Position numbers and translations under genes: made by a program
NCBI GenBank assembly: GCA_025765595.1
Contig: JAIVFH010000008.1
Span: 1 to 64,000 of the forward strand
Direction of reading: 5' to 3'
DNA from: Obelidium mucronatum
Lineage: Eukaryota; Chytridiomycota; Chytridiomycetes; Chytridiales; Chytriomycetaceae
Length of the DNA: 64,000 nt
Part shown: positions 46,628 to 56,644 of the stretch, piece after piece
Position numbering within the stretch: the first letter of the stretch is position 1
Layout of the letters: each line of letters opens with the position of its first letter
The notes under the pieces: model-generated
Seen by the model: only the letters and a program-made list of their open reading frames with translations
Database searches by the model: none
Told to the model about the DNA's origin: nothing

Positions 46628-46850
46628 TGTTGTGTCTGGACGCGTCGCCGGACCGCGGCCCCGCCGCGGCCTCGGGCTTACTAACCTCAGGCTTACTAGC
46701 ATCGGCTGCGCGGGACGCAGCCCTAATTATTATCTATACTACACCTTATTTGTATATCATGTGATGAGATATATTATCCAATAAACGTCAAGGTTCCAAA
46801 GGACCCGCTTGCACCCTTGACGCCGCCCCCGCACGAGCGGGGACACATCA
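46628..46850 (+). repeat. 3' LTR of the Ty3/Gypsy element
   Basis: 223 bp. Same as the 5' LTR except for an extra CCGCGGCCCCG-type 11-bp duplication near the left edge. Followed by the second TGCCT target copy. Confidence 0.9.
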
Positions 46851-47037
46851 TGCCTCGTGCTGAGCGTAAGCAGCGGTGGAGCCGTGTTGTCCTTTCCAAG
46901 TCCTCCGTCCTGGCTAACCCCTCCCTCGCTGGCACTGCCGCGTCGATTTTTTTTGTGGCTTTTGCAGAATTTTTTGTAGTGTCTGTCTATTCAATATTAA
47001 TTCTTCCAATACTAAATAACATTACATATTTTTTCAG
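46851..47037. other. Sequence between the retrotransposon and the lectin array
   Basis: The first 90 bases have coding-like GC composition (a possible exon interrupted by the retrotransposon). They are followed by a T-rich intron-like stretch that ends TTTTTTCAG at 47,037 before the exon remnant below. The frame of the possible upstream exon could not be linked across the LTR element. Confidence 0.4.
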
Positions 47038-47199
47038 GGGGGAAACATTCACTTCAACCAAATTCTTCCATGGGAACGAGACATTGCGTTTGATCGCAAC
47101 TCATGGTCTATCATTCAGATTGAGAAAGTTGTGTCGATTTACGAGTTGTTTGGTGATGAATTGAAGGCGATGCTGTCAAAGAGCTGGTGCCATTCTTGA
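47038..47199 (+). pseudogene. Terminal exon of an unidentified gene (best preserved copy)
   Basis: After a good acceptor (TTTTTTCAG) the frame reads GGNIHFNQILPWERDIAF, then SIIQIEKVVSIYELF and stops at 47,199. The same exon recurs, shortened and with a TGG-to-TAA change, in every unit of the array to the right. The G-x-I ... PW-x-R-D-I pattern recalls LicD/fukutin-type proteins (PWD-x-D-x-D), but this is weak. The upstream exons are not found here, possibly because of the retrotransposon insertion, so I treat it as a remnant. Confidence 0.4.
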
Positions 47200-47944
47200 C
47201 TAGATAAGATCGTTGTGTACAAACGGAATAGTTCAAGTGATCTCCGGGGGTGAAGTAGTTTGGTCATTGCAAACTGCCGGCTCCAATGGCGCTTTTTGTG
47301 TGGACCCTAATAATGGCCAAGTGGCGCTGTACGTCCTCGAAAACGAAATAATTTGGGACTCGACCACAGAAATGTATGGCGCTGGCTATCCCAAATATCT
47401 AGGGCAAACAACAACTGTCAAGAGCTCTACTGCTACGTCTACGGTTCTAGGAACCACACAACCAAGTCCTTCCCCGTCTCCTTCACCGTCTCCGTCTCCG
47501 TCTGCTATCTCAGAATTTAATACCCAAGCTCCACCAGAGCCTAGCGGGTTGGGTGTTGGCGCAATCGCGGGTATATGTGTTGGAGCTGTTGCTGTTGTTG
47601 CCTTTGCTGCGTTCTTGCTTTTCCGTCGCCGAGCTCAGGAACCAAAACATCCCAATGAACAACTCCAGCCCCCCAGCGCCTTCATTCAGACTGTACATGT
47701 ACAATCATCATCCAGCGGTCCACCCCCTTCATCATCTGAAGCTATTGGGGTGGCATTCCCCACTACTCCGGAATTTTTCAAGGCAAACGTCAGTTATTCC
47801 GCCCAATACGAAGGGGAGCTCACAGTAGAGATAGGAGACCGTGTTGAAGTGATTCAAAAGAGGGACGATGGGTGGTGCCGTGGACGGGTTGGAAGTGGTG
47901 CGTTTAGTTGGATCCATATTTCGAAATTGGATCTGGTCGGATAG
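47200..47944 (+). pseudogene. Lectin-TM-SH3 gene copy 0 (5'-truncated)
   Basis: Diverged member of the array family. It keeps the second half of the bulb-type lectin domain (GGEVVWSLQTAGSNGAFCVD, LYVLENEIIWD), a Ser-Pro stalk (SPSPSPSPSPSP), a membrane helix (IAGICVGAVAVVAFAAFLLF) and a C-terminal SH3 domain (VSYSAQYEGELTVEIGDRVE, DDGWCRGRVG). The signal peptide, first exon and half of the lectin are missing. Sequence jumps from the exon remnant directly to the middle of the lectin, so an internal deletion of about 400 bp is likely. Unlike copies 1-4 it retains the linker before the stalk and stays in frame into SH3, so the 47-bp deletion arose after this copy split off. Confidence 0.65.
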
Positions 47945-48050
47945 GAAACAATTGCAACTCGAAAAAGAAGAAAGTAAATAATCATCTTTCTATTGGGCAA
48001 TCGCGGATATTCGAGTTTTGCAAGATTTTTGAAGAAATATAACAGTGCTT

Positions 48051-48557
48051 ATGGGTGATTCTGCTATCCAACCAAATTTCTCCGCTTCCGGATTTCCGCT
48101 CTGCCCGCAAAAAAAAAAATTCAAATCGTTGCCTTTAAAGAAAGACCAAAGCTGCATCTTGCATTTACACAAACAGGTTTATATTAATTTATCCCTATTT
48201 CCCCATCATTCCAATGTCTACCCACTTTACGTCGGAATTGAGGGGCCGAGATCGGATCCAGACGTCTCAGGGAAGAAGGTGGTAATTACCATTGGGTGTC
48301 TAATGTGGCTTGATTTAATCATTGCATTCGCAACCGGAACGGATATATTCCACTTGAAATACGTACCAATCCCACGGAGCGGTATTGGTATCTACACTAA
48401 ATGGTCAGGGGCGACTGGGAGAAGGTATGGCACGAATCGAGGCACTAATAATTTGGATGTCTTTGAAGAGCTCCATTTTTTTGACTTCGTGCAAAAAAGA
48501 CAAAAGCTTTGCTGCTGGCTTTGCGGGACTCTTTTTTTTTCAGGGAGGAAAATTCTC
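48051..48557 (+). CDS. Conserved ORF of the array unit, copy 0 (interrupted by an insertion)
   Basis: Same frame as at 56,645-57,172 (MGDSAIQPNFSASGF). Native sequence ends at 48,557, where the 6.7-kb element begins; the frame then runs by chance into the element to 48,653. No family is recognised. See the copy at 56,645 for description. Confidence 0.35.
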
Positions 48558-48709
48558 CACACTGTTCTCACAAATGTGCTAACAATTTTTCCGGCAGTCA
48601 ATGTGCTGGAGGCAGCACACACACTCATTTTCGACCAAAAAAGGCAGTCATAGCACACAAGTACACTCAACCTGCCGCCACCACCGCCACTGTCACTGAA
48701 ACACCACCA

Positions 48710-51700
48710 ATGGGTCTTGAAGTTGCTACCACTACCGTTTCCAGAGCCTCAGTTGAAGTGTGGCTCGCAGCGACGCAAAAGGCCAACGGTCTGTTCTTCG
48801 AGAAACTCCAACAGTACCTGAAGGGCTGCACGCTGCCTCAGGACAAGTTCAATGCGCTGGTTCAAGCAATCTACTATACACAGAGCCAGTTTGTGAGTTC
48901 GTGTACCATTGCTATTGTGGTCTTTGTTTTTAATCACTCAACAGGTTGCCGACAAGTTTGGCGAATATGAGCATTTGAAACATATGCTTGGGCCGTTGTT
49001 CGCTCCTCCAAATGCTCTTGTTACGGACAAGCCAGTGCCAAATCCAACTTTGAATCTCGAGTGGTTTCCGCTTCAGCCGAGTGAATACACAGCGTGTTTC
49101 CGTGTCTATGTCCACGATCCCGCTTCTCTGTACGATTTGGTGCCGCTTTGTCTCTGTGGCTGTGGGAAATCTATTGGCACACAAGGGCTTGGCGATGTGA
49201 GGTGAGTTCCAACGTTCCTATTTTTGCTAACACCACTTCCATGCTGCTAACACCCGATCTATTATATTAGGCTCGTTCAAGATTGGGCCAACAAATACTA
49301 TTTGATGTCTCAACGCTATAAAATCGTTAGCAATCGTGGGAGCCGCTCAAGCTGTGTCAATTTCATCAAGAATTTGAAGAAGGGTGATGGTGACTGGATG
49401 ACCGAGCGTGCAAAAGACTTGGGAGTCGATGAAGACGATCTTCTACTGGATGAGGCGTCGGAAAACGGCAAGAAAGAAAAAGACAACGGTGGCAAGGATC
49501 AGGTCACGATAACTTACAGTGCTGCTAGCGCTGTGGGGCTTCGGCATCTTACTCCCAATCAACGTGATGGTATTTTTAATCCCAGTTTCACGTTGTACTT
49601 ACTTTCAATAGATCTTCCGTTTCGGCTCATTGGTGCTGCAACAGCCGTCGATGCTGATTTCTACAATGCTGTGTTGAAGCTCGGAAAGTCTGTTTCATTC
49701 AGAAGCATTGAGCTCAACTATCGCGGTAAGCGTATGTGCTATTTAAAAGAAAAAAAATGAATCAGTGTCCAAACAGAGCTTCAGGAAGAAGAGATGATGC
49801 GTAAAGTCGTAAAGCAAAGTGCTATTAGCGACGGAGTAGAAAAGGCACCGTACTTACTGGACTTGATGCCTGGAATGTATGTTCGTTGATTCATTTATTG
49901 CTGTCGAAATACTGCTAAAGCCACACGTTAATTAGTCCCAAGGGTTCCAAGTCGCCTTTTGTGGACTCTACACGTTTGATGTCAAGCAGCACCTTCTCTT
50001 TGATGTTTGTGAAAGATGCGATGCTCAAGGAAACAGTTCTCTTGGATTCAATCAAGACGGTGCTCTCAAAGCATATGATGCTGGATGAAACCTTCAGAAG
50101 TGCCAAAGCTTTGACAGTTAACGATCTTCAGACAGTATTTAATACAGTTTTTACAATCTGTGCGTCGGATGGCCGTATTGCGCAAATGTCCGTTCAAGGA
50201 AAAAAGTCATTTGAAGAATCCATTGCCGCTTTGCGTTTTGTTGACCGCCGCCACTTGGAAAACTTGGTCCAGATCCTCGATTTCTCCAGTGACAATGCTA
50301 CCTATGACTCTCTTGTTGCGCTTGGAATTGTTGCCAGCGATCCAGACCATGTATTGGACATCTGGCATAAGGTTATGAAAGTGGTTTCTGACCTGCCAAA
50401 GGACTCTATTATATATACTGAGGTGAAAAAAGAAGTCTTCAACGCGATTCTGCTTCCTAGGGACTCAAATGGTTTGTTCTATTCTTTGATTTTCATGTAA
50501 CTAAATTGATTTCGAAAGGGTTTCGAAAACTTCGAGATTTGGATGAGAGTGTAGAACTGCTCCAAGCCATTCTTACCAAAAACGAAACAGTCCCTTCTTT
50601 CAACGCAAACGCCCAGAAGGCACTAAAACAGCTCATTATCTATGCCAAAGAAGGGTGTGTGTTGTTATTAGAACGTTTTTTGAATGTCGCTTATTTGTTA
50701 TTAGGCGGTTTACTCGTTTGGAATCTGTTGAAATCACCGATTCCTTTGGGAATGTTGTTTCTGGACGTGCAGGGATCGAGAATTTGTTTCACCACCTGAA
50801 TGCATTACGGCGTGAGGGTCAAATGGGGCCACTGCTTTGGTATTGCTTGGTACTGCAATTTTCATCTTCGTGAGTTTGGTTTTTTGATTATTTGATGGGA
50901 TTGCCCTCATTACTTCATACTTTTTACAGCTGGAACTTGAATATATCAAGGAAACTATCGTCTCCACACCCAATCAAAAACGCTGGGTTCTCTACAAAGG
51001 TGGACCTGATAAACAAAGCCGTGGGATCCCGAGTCGGCAGCTCTTGTCCGTTATCCAAAGAAGAGCAAACAAATCTACACGCTCTGGATACAATTGTTCG
51101 AACCGATGAAGATTTTCTTTTCTACTCTGAAAGGAAGGTTCAGGAAAATCGAGTCTGGGCTGACCAATTCAAAGGTTTGCATTTATTTCAGTATAAGTTA
51201 CAGTCCCTCATTGACAGTTATCAGAATCTAGAGACACAGCATCATCAGCAACACTTACAAAAACCCCTCCAAGAGCGTCGCATCCGCTCCGCCGCGACAT
51301 CCCGTTAAAAGGGTGGGTTGTTACGCCAGTTTCCGACTCTTCCAAAAGAACACCGCCATCGAAACGGCAACTGCCTTCAGTCACATTGTCGGAATCCCCA
51401 TCCAAACGCCTTCATACCATGCCAAACAGTACATCCGTTGACACTGTTTCGAGCCACCTCCAATCAAGTCCAACCGTTTCCACAATATGCTCAATTGCTT
51501 CTGCTGCCTCGTCACTTCCTGGGAATGTGGTCAAGGCAATTAAGTCCAAGGGACAGGCCACGTTGAATTCATTTTTCTCCAAGGTTCCAGCGAAGAAGTC
51601 TGAAACTCAAGGAAAAAAGTGGCAAGCCAGTCATGTCCTTTTGAAACCCTCAAAGAATCTGAACACTGTCTTCCTCAATGATAAACAAGAGCAGAATACA

Positions 51701-52628
51701 GAGTCATTACACAAGCTCACTGCCTTTGAGCTCCATGTCTTTTGGCGGTTTCGTGTTTTTCATCAGCTTGACGCCAAGGATTTGGATAGCATCCAAAAAT
51801 TTGGAAACTTTTGGAACGACGTACTAACCGAGTATCCCCAAGACGTTGAGTATTCTCAGAAAAGCCGTGAATTGTATCGGATTCCTGTTGCCAAAGAGAG
51901 TGGTGGTGAGTATTTCTGATTTATTGTTCCATCATTCCTTGCTGATTCAAATTTCAGTTGTATCTCGGAAGGATCCTGCAATTTTTCGAAAATTGGCTGC
52001 TGCACTGGAGGATACGTGGAGCTCTAAGTTCTTACTGGAGCCCTCTGAGTTCCATTTTAACAATATAGCCTCAAAACGCAGGAAGATTGAGGCTTTCAAC
52101 ATTGCCATGACTCAAACGTCGGCAATTAAATTTGTACCAACAGCGGCAATGCGTGGCTTTATGGATTCAGCAACAAAAGGTTTGTTTACTCACCTCATTC
52201 ATTAACTGTTAAACCATGACAACAAAAATCAATCAGGAAAAGCTGAGGATGCGCCTATGCTTTCTATTGGAAGAAGTAGTGTGGCCGTCCCTTTCTCAGT
52301 TGCAACTGAAGCTCAAGTTTCGGAATCTGTCCCTGAAGAAATTCCAACCCTTACTCCAGTCCTGGTTTCAAAAAAAAGTCCTCGGGCACCACGACTGCCA
52401 AAAGGAAAGCATTCGGAGGCAGCCAGTTGCCATCGTTGCCATCTTCCAAAAAATGGATCTGGCCATCCAAAGGCACATTGCCGCGATGGTTTCCACAGTT
52501 TGTTTAAGACTGTTACATACTTTGCTGACGACGATGTCGTCAATCAACATAGTGGTCATACTTTTGTTCATCCCAATGGCAGTTCTGTTCCTTGTTTTAG
52601 TTCTAGTATTCGAAACAAATTTAAATAA
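48710..52628 (+). CDS. DDE-type transposase-like protein of the 6.7-kb element, 1,109 residues
   Basis: Twelve exons join in frame without a defect: 48,710-48,892; 48,945-49,201; 49,271-49,569; 49,612-49,725; 49,777-49,876; 49,936-50,471; 50,519-50,654; 50,705-50,869; 50,930-51,174; 51,225-51,905; 51,958-52,179; 52,237-52,628. An early Cys pair (CLCGCGKS) lies near residue 115. The core, in exon 6, reads KHMMLDETFRSAKAL, then TVFTICASDGRIAQM, then ILDFSSDNATYDSL and DHVLDIWHKVMKVV. That is the order found in fungal RNase H-fold transposases (first Asp in LDETF, second in SSDN, followed by a LDxWH helix). The third acidic residue is not identified with certainty (candidates in exon 9, near DTIVRTDEDF). 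The C-terminus has a zinc-knuckle-like CHRCHLPKNGSGHPKAHC. No named family is assigned. Start ATG 48,710 is the first in frame inside the element. Confidence 0.6.
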
Positions 52629-53412
52629 AGTAGAATATTCAATAGTAGACCTGGTAATCCTTCTTGTGGCAGGTGTTGTTCAAAAATGCCGAATCATTGG
52701 AGCTTCCAGTGAGTCCACGTTGATGCCATTCAACACAGTTACTAGAACACAAAGAAAGATAGCATTTGCGGTGGAGATTGTTTTATTTTCATCTGGTTGA
52801 CTGTGTTATTAGCCTCAGAAACCCAAAATAAAAAGTTGCTAACCACTCAAAATCGACACCTGAAACTTTCAGAAATCAATCAATAATATATTTCGATGAG
52901 TAGCTGAAAGTTTGAGAGTTCTAGCTTTAACTATTCTGTGTGAGGAGCGTGATGTTTGATATGCACAGTTGATCATGTCCATAAATATTGGTCCCAGAAC
53001 GCTAATACTGCGGCAGTCAACTCTTTTGATGGTATATAAATAACTGGTAAGATTTGTTTTAGCTGTGTTAATGTTGCCGTTGATTGGCTATCTTACTTCA
53101 ACAGTCAACCAACAAGACTCTCATCGAAGTATTGAGACAACTAAAGTGATAAAACAAAATGCCAGATCGTGATTATATATGTTATAATAAGTCATCAATG
53201 TAAGGATTGGACAATTATTATCACCGTCTCAAGCAGAACGTGGGAGAATAGTCTTCAAGTTGGGCTCAGTGCCCCTTTTGAGTGACTTACAATTGCAACC
53301 CAACAAGGCAACGGTCGGTATTGCAATATTATCAGTACGTTTCATCTGTTTGAGCGCGTAACTTAGCCGGAAACGGTTTTTTAGACAAGTATTCCCTGGG
53401 GTTTCGGATAAT
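52629..53412. other. Spacer between the two genes of the 6.7-kb element
   Basis: AT-rich, no gene seen. It presumably holds the transposase-like gene's terminator and the promoter of the recombinase gene. No repeat is recognised. Confidence 0.5.
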
Positions 53413-54945
53413 ATGAGACAAGGGATTTACAAAGGACAGCAGATTGCAAAAAACAAACAAAGGCCTATTTTTCTATCTCCCTGGCGGTTAATATTCGCTT
53501 TTGTTCTTCTGTTAGTCTTTTCGGTGGTTTCTTATCTGTTTCTGGAAGACGGTGGAAAGGAAAAAGAAAAAAAAAGATTCAAAAAAACAACATCCGCTCG
53601 CCAGCCACCCATCACCAATGAGCCACCCAAGGCCCCAATGGGAACCCATACGGGCCTCAAATCGCTTCCGCTTGTTCCGGTTTGTTTCATATTAAATTCT
53701 GTTTCACTCCCTCCTCCCGCAATAATTACGTTTCACTTGCCTTCCATAAAATTCATTCTTCCTCTTATCACACAGGGTGGCTCTCTTAAACGAGTGACTC
53801 TTGCTTCTCTGTTGAAGTCGCAATGGTCAATGTTGGCAGGTGCGGCGTGGAACTGTTTTTCGTTTTTCACTTCCCAATTACCAACACAATATTTCCACCC
53901 ACCCCCACTATCCGCTGCAGCGCCTCTCTAGAAAAGTTCCTTGCGTTACACGGCTGTGGCAGCGAAAGCCTCGAGTGCGGCGCTGCCCTGGTTCTCTATG
54001 TCCGCAAATCTGTTGAGAGCACAAGCCACTCTTGCCAACAGCAGCAGGACTTTGTCAAGGACTGGGCCGCATCGAAGGGATTCCACATCACTGCCGTGTT
54101 TGAGGAGGTCGAATCAGGCGCCAAGTCGGACCGGCTCCAGCTCGAGGCTGCCTTGAAACGTGTTTTGGGGGACTCTTCGATTTCCGGACTAGTCACTTAC
54201 AAGGTCGACCGGCTCTCTCGCGACGGCGGCTTCACCAAGGCGGTTCTTGCTCGGCTGAGCTCCGGCGGCAAGTTCTACATCTCGGCAGCGGAGCCTGATC
54301 TCTTCTTTGCTCCGGGTCAGTCTGAGGTTAGCATTTTTAGTATTTTACGTTCGGACATTGCTAAATCTGATTGATTCAAGGCAAACCCGCAATTGGCTCT
54401 CCTTCTGCGGTCAACCCTAGCTGAAGCCGAACGTATCAACATCTCCAAAACCACGGCCCATCATATGCTCATGAAGAAAAACGCTGGATGCCCCGTTAGC
54501 AACAAGTCTCCTTATGGGACCCAGTTCTGCGCTCGCTACAGCAACGGACGGACTATTCATGGGTATTTCCTCAACAGTTTCAGCAAAGACGGTCTCATTG
54601 AAGTATCCACAGTGCCTTGTCCCAAAGAGAGCTCGCTTGCTCTTGCTGCGCTTGCGTTCTCTTGGAATCGATTTTCCAGTAATCGACGTCTATCTCATAC
54701 GGAAATCTTCAATTACGTTGCTGCGTTGGGAATGGAGATGGAAACAAGGCCGTCTGCGAAACCAAGTGAGTTGTTCACTTTTTCTTTCGTAAATTGACGT
54801 TAATTCTTTGTTTTATTTAGGACCAATCAAACGTCAAGTCTACAACTTCTCTCGTAATGTCCAAAGCTACTTGAAGCAAGCCAAGGAGAAGCGGCTCTTG
54901 GATCAACTCGTGGAATCTCTTGGAGCACCTCATCATAGTCAATAG
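53413..54945 (+). CDS. Serine recombinase (resolvase-type) with N-terminal membrane anchor, 411 residues
   Basis: Exons 53,413-53,679; 53,776-53,839; 53,932-54,326; 54,381-54,765; 54,821-54,945 join in frame. A single hydrophobic segment lies at residues 26-44 (LIFAFVLLLVFSVVSYLFL). The catalytic domain starts near 128: ALVLYVRKS with the nucleophile Ser at about 137 and an Arg two before it, then a DWAASKGFH helix, SGAKSDRLQLEAAL, and GLVTYKVDRLSRD with the DRLSR active-site arginines at 203-207. The long helix that follows (LLRSTLAEAERINISKTT) and a downstream YGTQF element match resolvases that continue into a DNA-binding region; no large zinc ribbon or coiled coil is evident. Serine recombinases make 2-bp staggered double-strand exchanges via a covalent phosphoserine. 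The introns argue for a genuinely eukaryotic gene. A membrane anchor on such an enzyme is odd: exons 1-2 could be wrongly joined, or the anchor could place the protein at the nuclear envelope (inference). Confidence 0.75.
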
Positions 54946-55272
54946 ACGTTTTCTGGAATGTGGTTTGGGACGGTAGCGCAGGGGCTGGAAACGGAATTGG
55001 TCAGTGGCTGGAAAGTGGTTGTAGTTGCGAGGGTCTGGAGACTGGGATGGTGCGGGACGGATCGGGTGGTATGGTCGGGGAGGGGTCGGGGCTGGCCGGG
55101 AGGGTCTGGAAGGGGTCGTTTTCGGTGGGTATTATTTGGTCAATATATGATTTGATTTTGGTCGGGATTGAATAAAGGATCGGTTGGGGAATGGAAGGTT
55201 TTGACCAAATTTGACCAAAAAATCAATTTTGGTCGGGCCTGCGGCCAGCAGCACAAATTTGACCAAATTCGC
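54946..55272. promoter_or_regulatory. Right subterminal region of the 6.7-kb element
   Basis: A G-rich plus strand (repeated GGGxCGG, GGTCTGG) is followed by repeated (T)TTTGACCAAA and TTTTGGTCGGG motifs and a dyad GGGCCTGCGGCC at 55,235-55,250. Repeated short motifs near the element end are expected binding sites for a mobility enzyme. No coding sense. Confidence 0.5.
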
Positions 55273-55480
55273 AAATTCTCTCCAACCAAAGTCGCATTTA
55301 ATCACAACTCGTAATCCATCATTCAGATTGAAAAAGTTGTGTCGATTTACGAGTTGTTTGATGAAGAATTGAAGGCGATGCTGCCAAGGAGCTGGCGCCA
55401 TTCTAGATAAGGTCGTTGCGTTGCAATATGAGAGTTGATGCGTCTAGAAATTGAGATTAAAAACAACAAAAAAGGAAAAA

Positions 55481-56535
55481 ATGCTCATTGTGCTGATCCT
55501 TCTTATCGCCGCGAGTGGTTGGGCACAAACGACGAAGTTCTGTTCAGGGTATGGTTTACCTTCGGCATCGGGTCATTTTACAAAAAAAGATGCTTGTATT
55601 GGTCGAGGTGAAACTATTTCTGCCTGCAATGCATTGAGAACGGAGGGTGGAACTTACGAGCTCGCTATTCAGGTATTCCTCCTTTCTCTTACTCTTCTCG
55701 CCGCTAAATCCTTCTTCTGAATGTTCTATTGACTCTGTTTGGATGTAGAATGACGGAAACCTTGTTGTGTATGACGCAAATTTGAATGTCAAATGGACTT
55801 CCCACAGTAACGGTCGGGTATCTTCCGATACAAGGCTGCAATACAACACAAATGGGGTGATTGAAATGTTCTCTGAGGGCTATGTAGTTTGGTCATTGCG
55901 AACAGCCGGTTCCGATGGCCTTTTTTGTGTAAACACTGAAACTGGCAAAGTAACAATGTACAACAATGGGTGGTATGTGGGGAACTTCCCAATTTGGGAC
56001 TCGAACAACGGTCAAGATCTCTGCTACTACGATCCCACCAAGTCCTTCCCCGTCTCCTTCTCCGTCTCCTTCTCCGTCTCCTTCTCCGTCTGCTATCCCA
56101 GAATTAAAATCTCAGGCTCCACCAGAGCCGAGCGGGTTGGGTGTTGGCGCAATCGCGGGTATATGTGTTGGAGCTGTCGCTCTTGTTGCCTTTGCTGCAT
56201 TCTTGCTTTCCCGTCGCCGAGCTCAGGAACCAAAACAGCCCAATGAAGAACTCCAGCCCCCCAGCGCCTTCCTTCAGACTGTACATGTACAATCATCATC
56301 CAGCGGTGCACCCCCTTCATCACCTGAATCTATTGAGATGCCGGCGTTCCCCACTGCTCCGGAATATTTCCAGGCAAACGTCAGTTATTCCGCCCAATAC
56401 GACGGGGAGCTCACAGTAGAGATGGGAGACCGTGTTGAAGTGATTCAAAAGAGGGAAAATGGGTGGTGCCGTGGACGGGTTGGAAGTGGTGCGTTTAGTT
56501 GGATCCATAGTTCGAAATTGGATCTGGTCGGATAG
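55481..56535 (+). pseudogene. Lectin-TM-SH3 gene copy 1 (47-bp deletion before the stalk)
   Basis: Exon 1 55,481-55,672 encodes a signal peptide (LIVLILLIAASGWAQ) and a Cys-containing start. A 76-nt intron leads to exon 2 at 55,749 (NDGNLVVYDANLNVKW, GYVVWSLRTAGSDG), a bulb-type (GNA-like) lectin that binds mannose-type sugars in other lineages. Relative to copy 5, 47 bp are missing after IWDS, so the frame shifts to a Cys/Ser-rich tail and stops at 56,246, giving about 229 residues without membrane helix or SH3. The original frame with helix and SH3 is intact downstream (to 56,535, ending WIHSSKLDLVG). The gene may therefore make a short secreted lectin, or be inactive. Confidence 0.7.
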
Positions 56536-56644
56536 GAAACAATTGCAACCCGAAAAAGAAGAAAGTAAATGATGATCATCTTTCTATTGGACAATCGCGG
56601 ATATTCGAGTTTTGCAAGATTTTTGAAGAAATATAACAGTGCTT

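Larger units (their letters stand above)
42276..46850 (+). mobile_element. Ty3/Gypsy chromovirus-type LTR retrotransposon, 4,575 bp
   Basis: Two LTRs start TGTTGTGTCTGG and end GGGACACATCA (42,276-42,487 and 46,628-46,850). They are flanked by a perfect 5-bp duplication, TGCCT (42,271-42,275 and 46,851-46,855). The inside has a gag-like frame, then reverse transcriptase, RNase H, integrase and a chromodomain. The LTRs match except for an 11-bp GC-rich duplication in the right one, so the insertion is recent. No CCHC knuckle or aspartic protease is visible between gag and RT, so about 1 kb seems to be missing and the copy is probably not autonomous. It lies 155 bp from the MULE. Confidence 0.9.
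48558..55272 (+). mobile_element. Candidate novel transposable element, 6,715 bp, with transposase-like and serine recombinase genes
   Basis: Left boundary: array sequence GGGAGGAAAATTCTC stops at 48,557. Right boundary: array sequence resumes at 55,273 with AAATTCTCTCCAACC. Intact units at 57,138, 59,012, 60,886 and 62,725 read straight through GGAGGAAAATTCTCTCCAACC. So the insertion is flanked by an 8-bp direct repeat, AAATTCTC, and four empty sites are at hand. Contents: a 12-exon gene (48,710-52,628) with DDE-transposase-like motifs and a 5-exon serine recombinase gene (53,413-54,945), both plus strand and both without frame defects. Ends: no long inverted repeats. CGACCAAAA occurs inverted about 75 bp from the left end and about 40 bp from the right end, and TTTGACCAAA-type motifs repeat at the right end. 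The 8-bp repeat could be a transposase target duplication or a recombination core. Confidence 0.8.

Noticed and set aside
53413..54945. Serine recombinase as bacterial contamination or prophage
   Set aside because: Four introns with consistent phases and flanking fungal array sequence on the same contig argue against it.
54958..55175. Two overlapping G-rich frames after the recombinase gene
   Set aside because: Low-complexity Gly/Trp/Arg translation of a G-rich subterminal region without motifs.
48558..55272. Explaining the 6.7-kb segment as original spacer of the array
   Set aside because: It splits a short exon at a point where four other units are continuous, and an 8-bp repeat flanks it. 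Plain unequal crossing-over would leave only one copy of that sequence.
55556..55849. Minus-strand frame repeated in every array unit
   Set aside because: Antisense of the lectin exons and crosses their intron. It is conserved only because the units are nearly identical.
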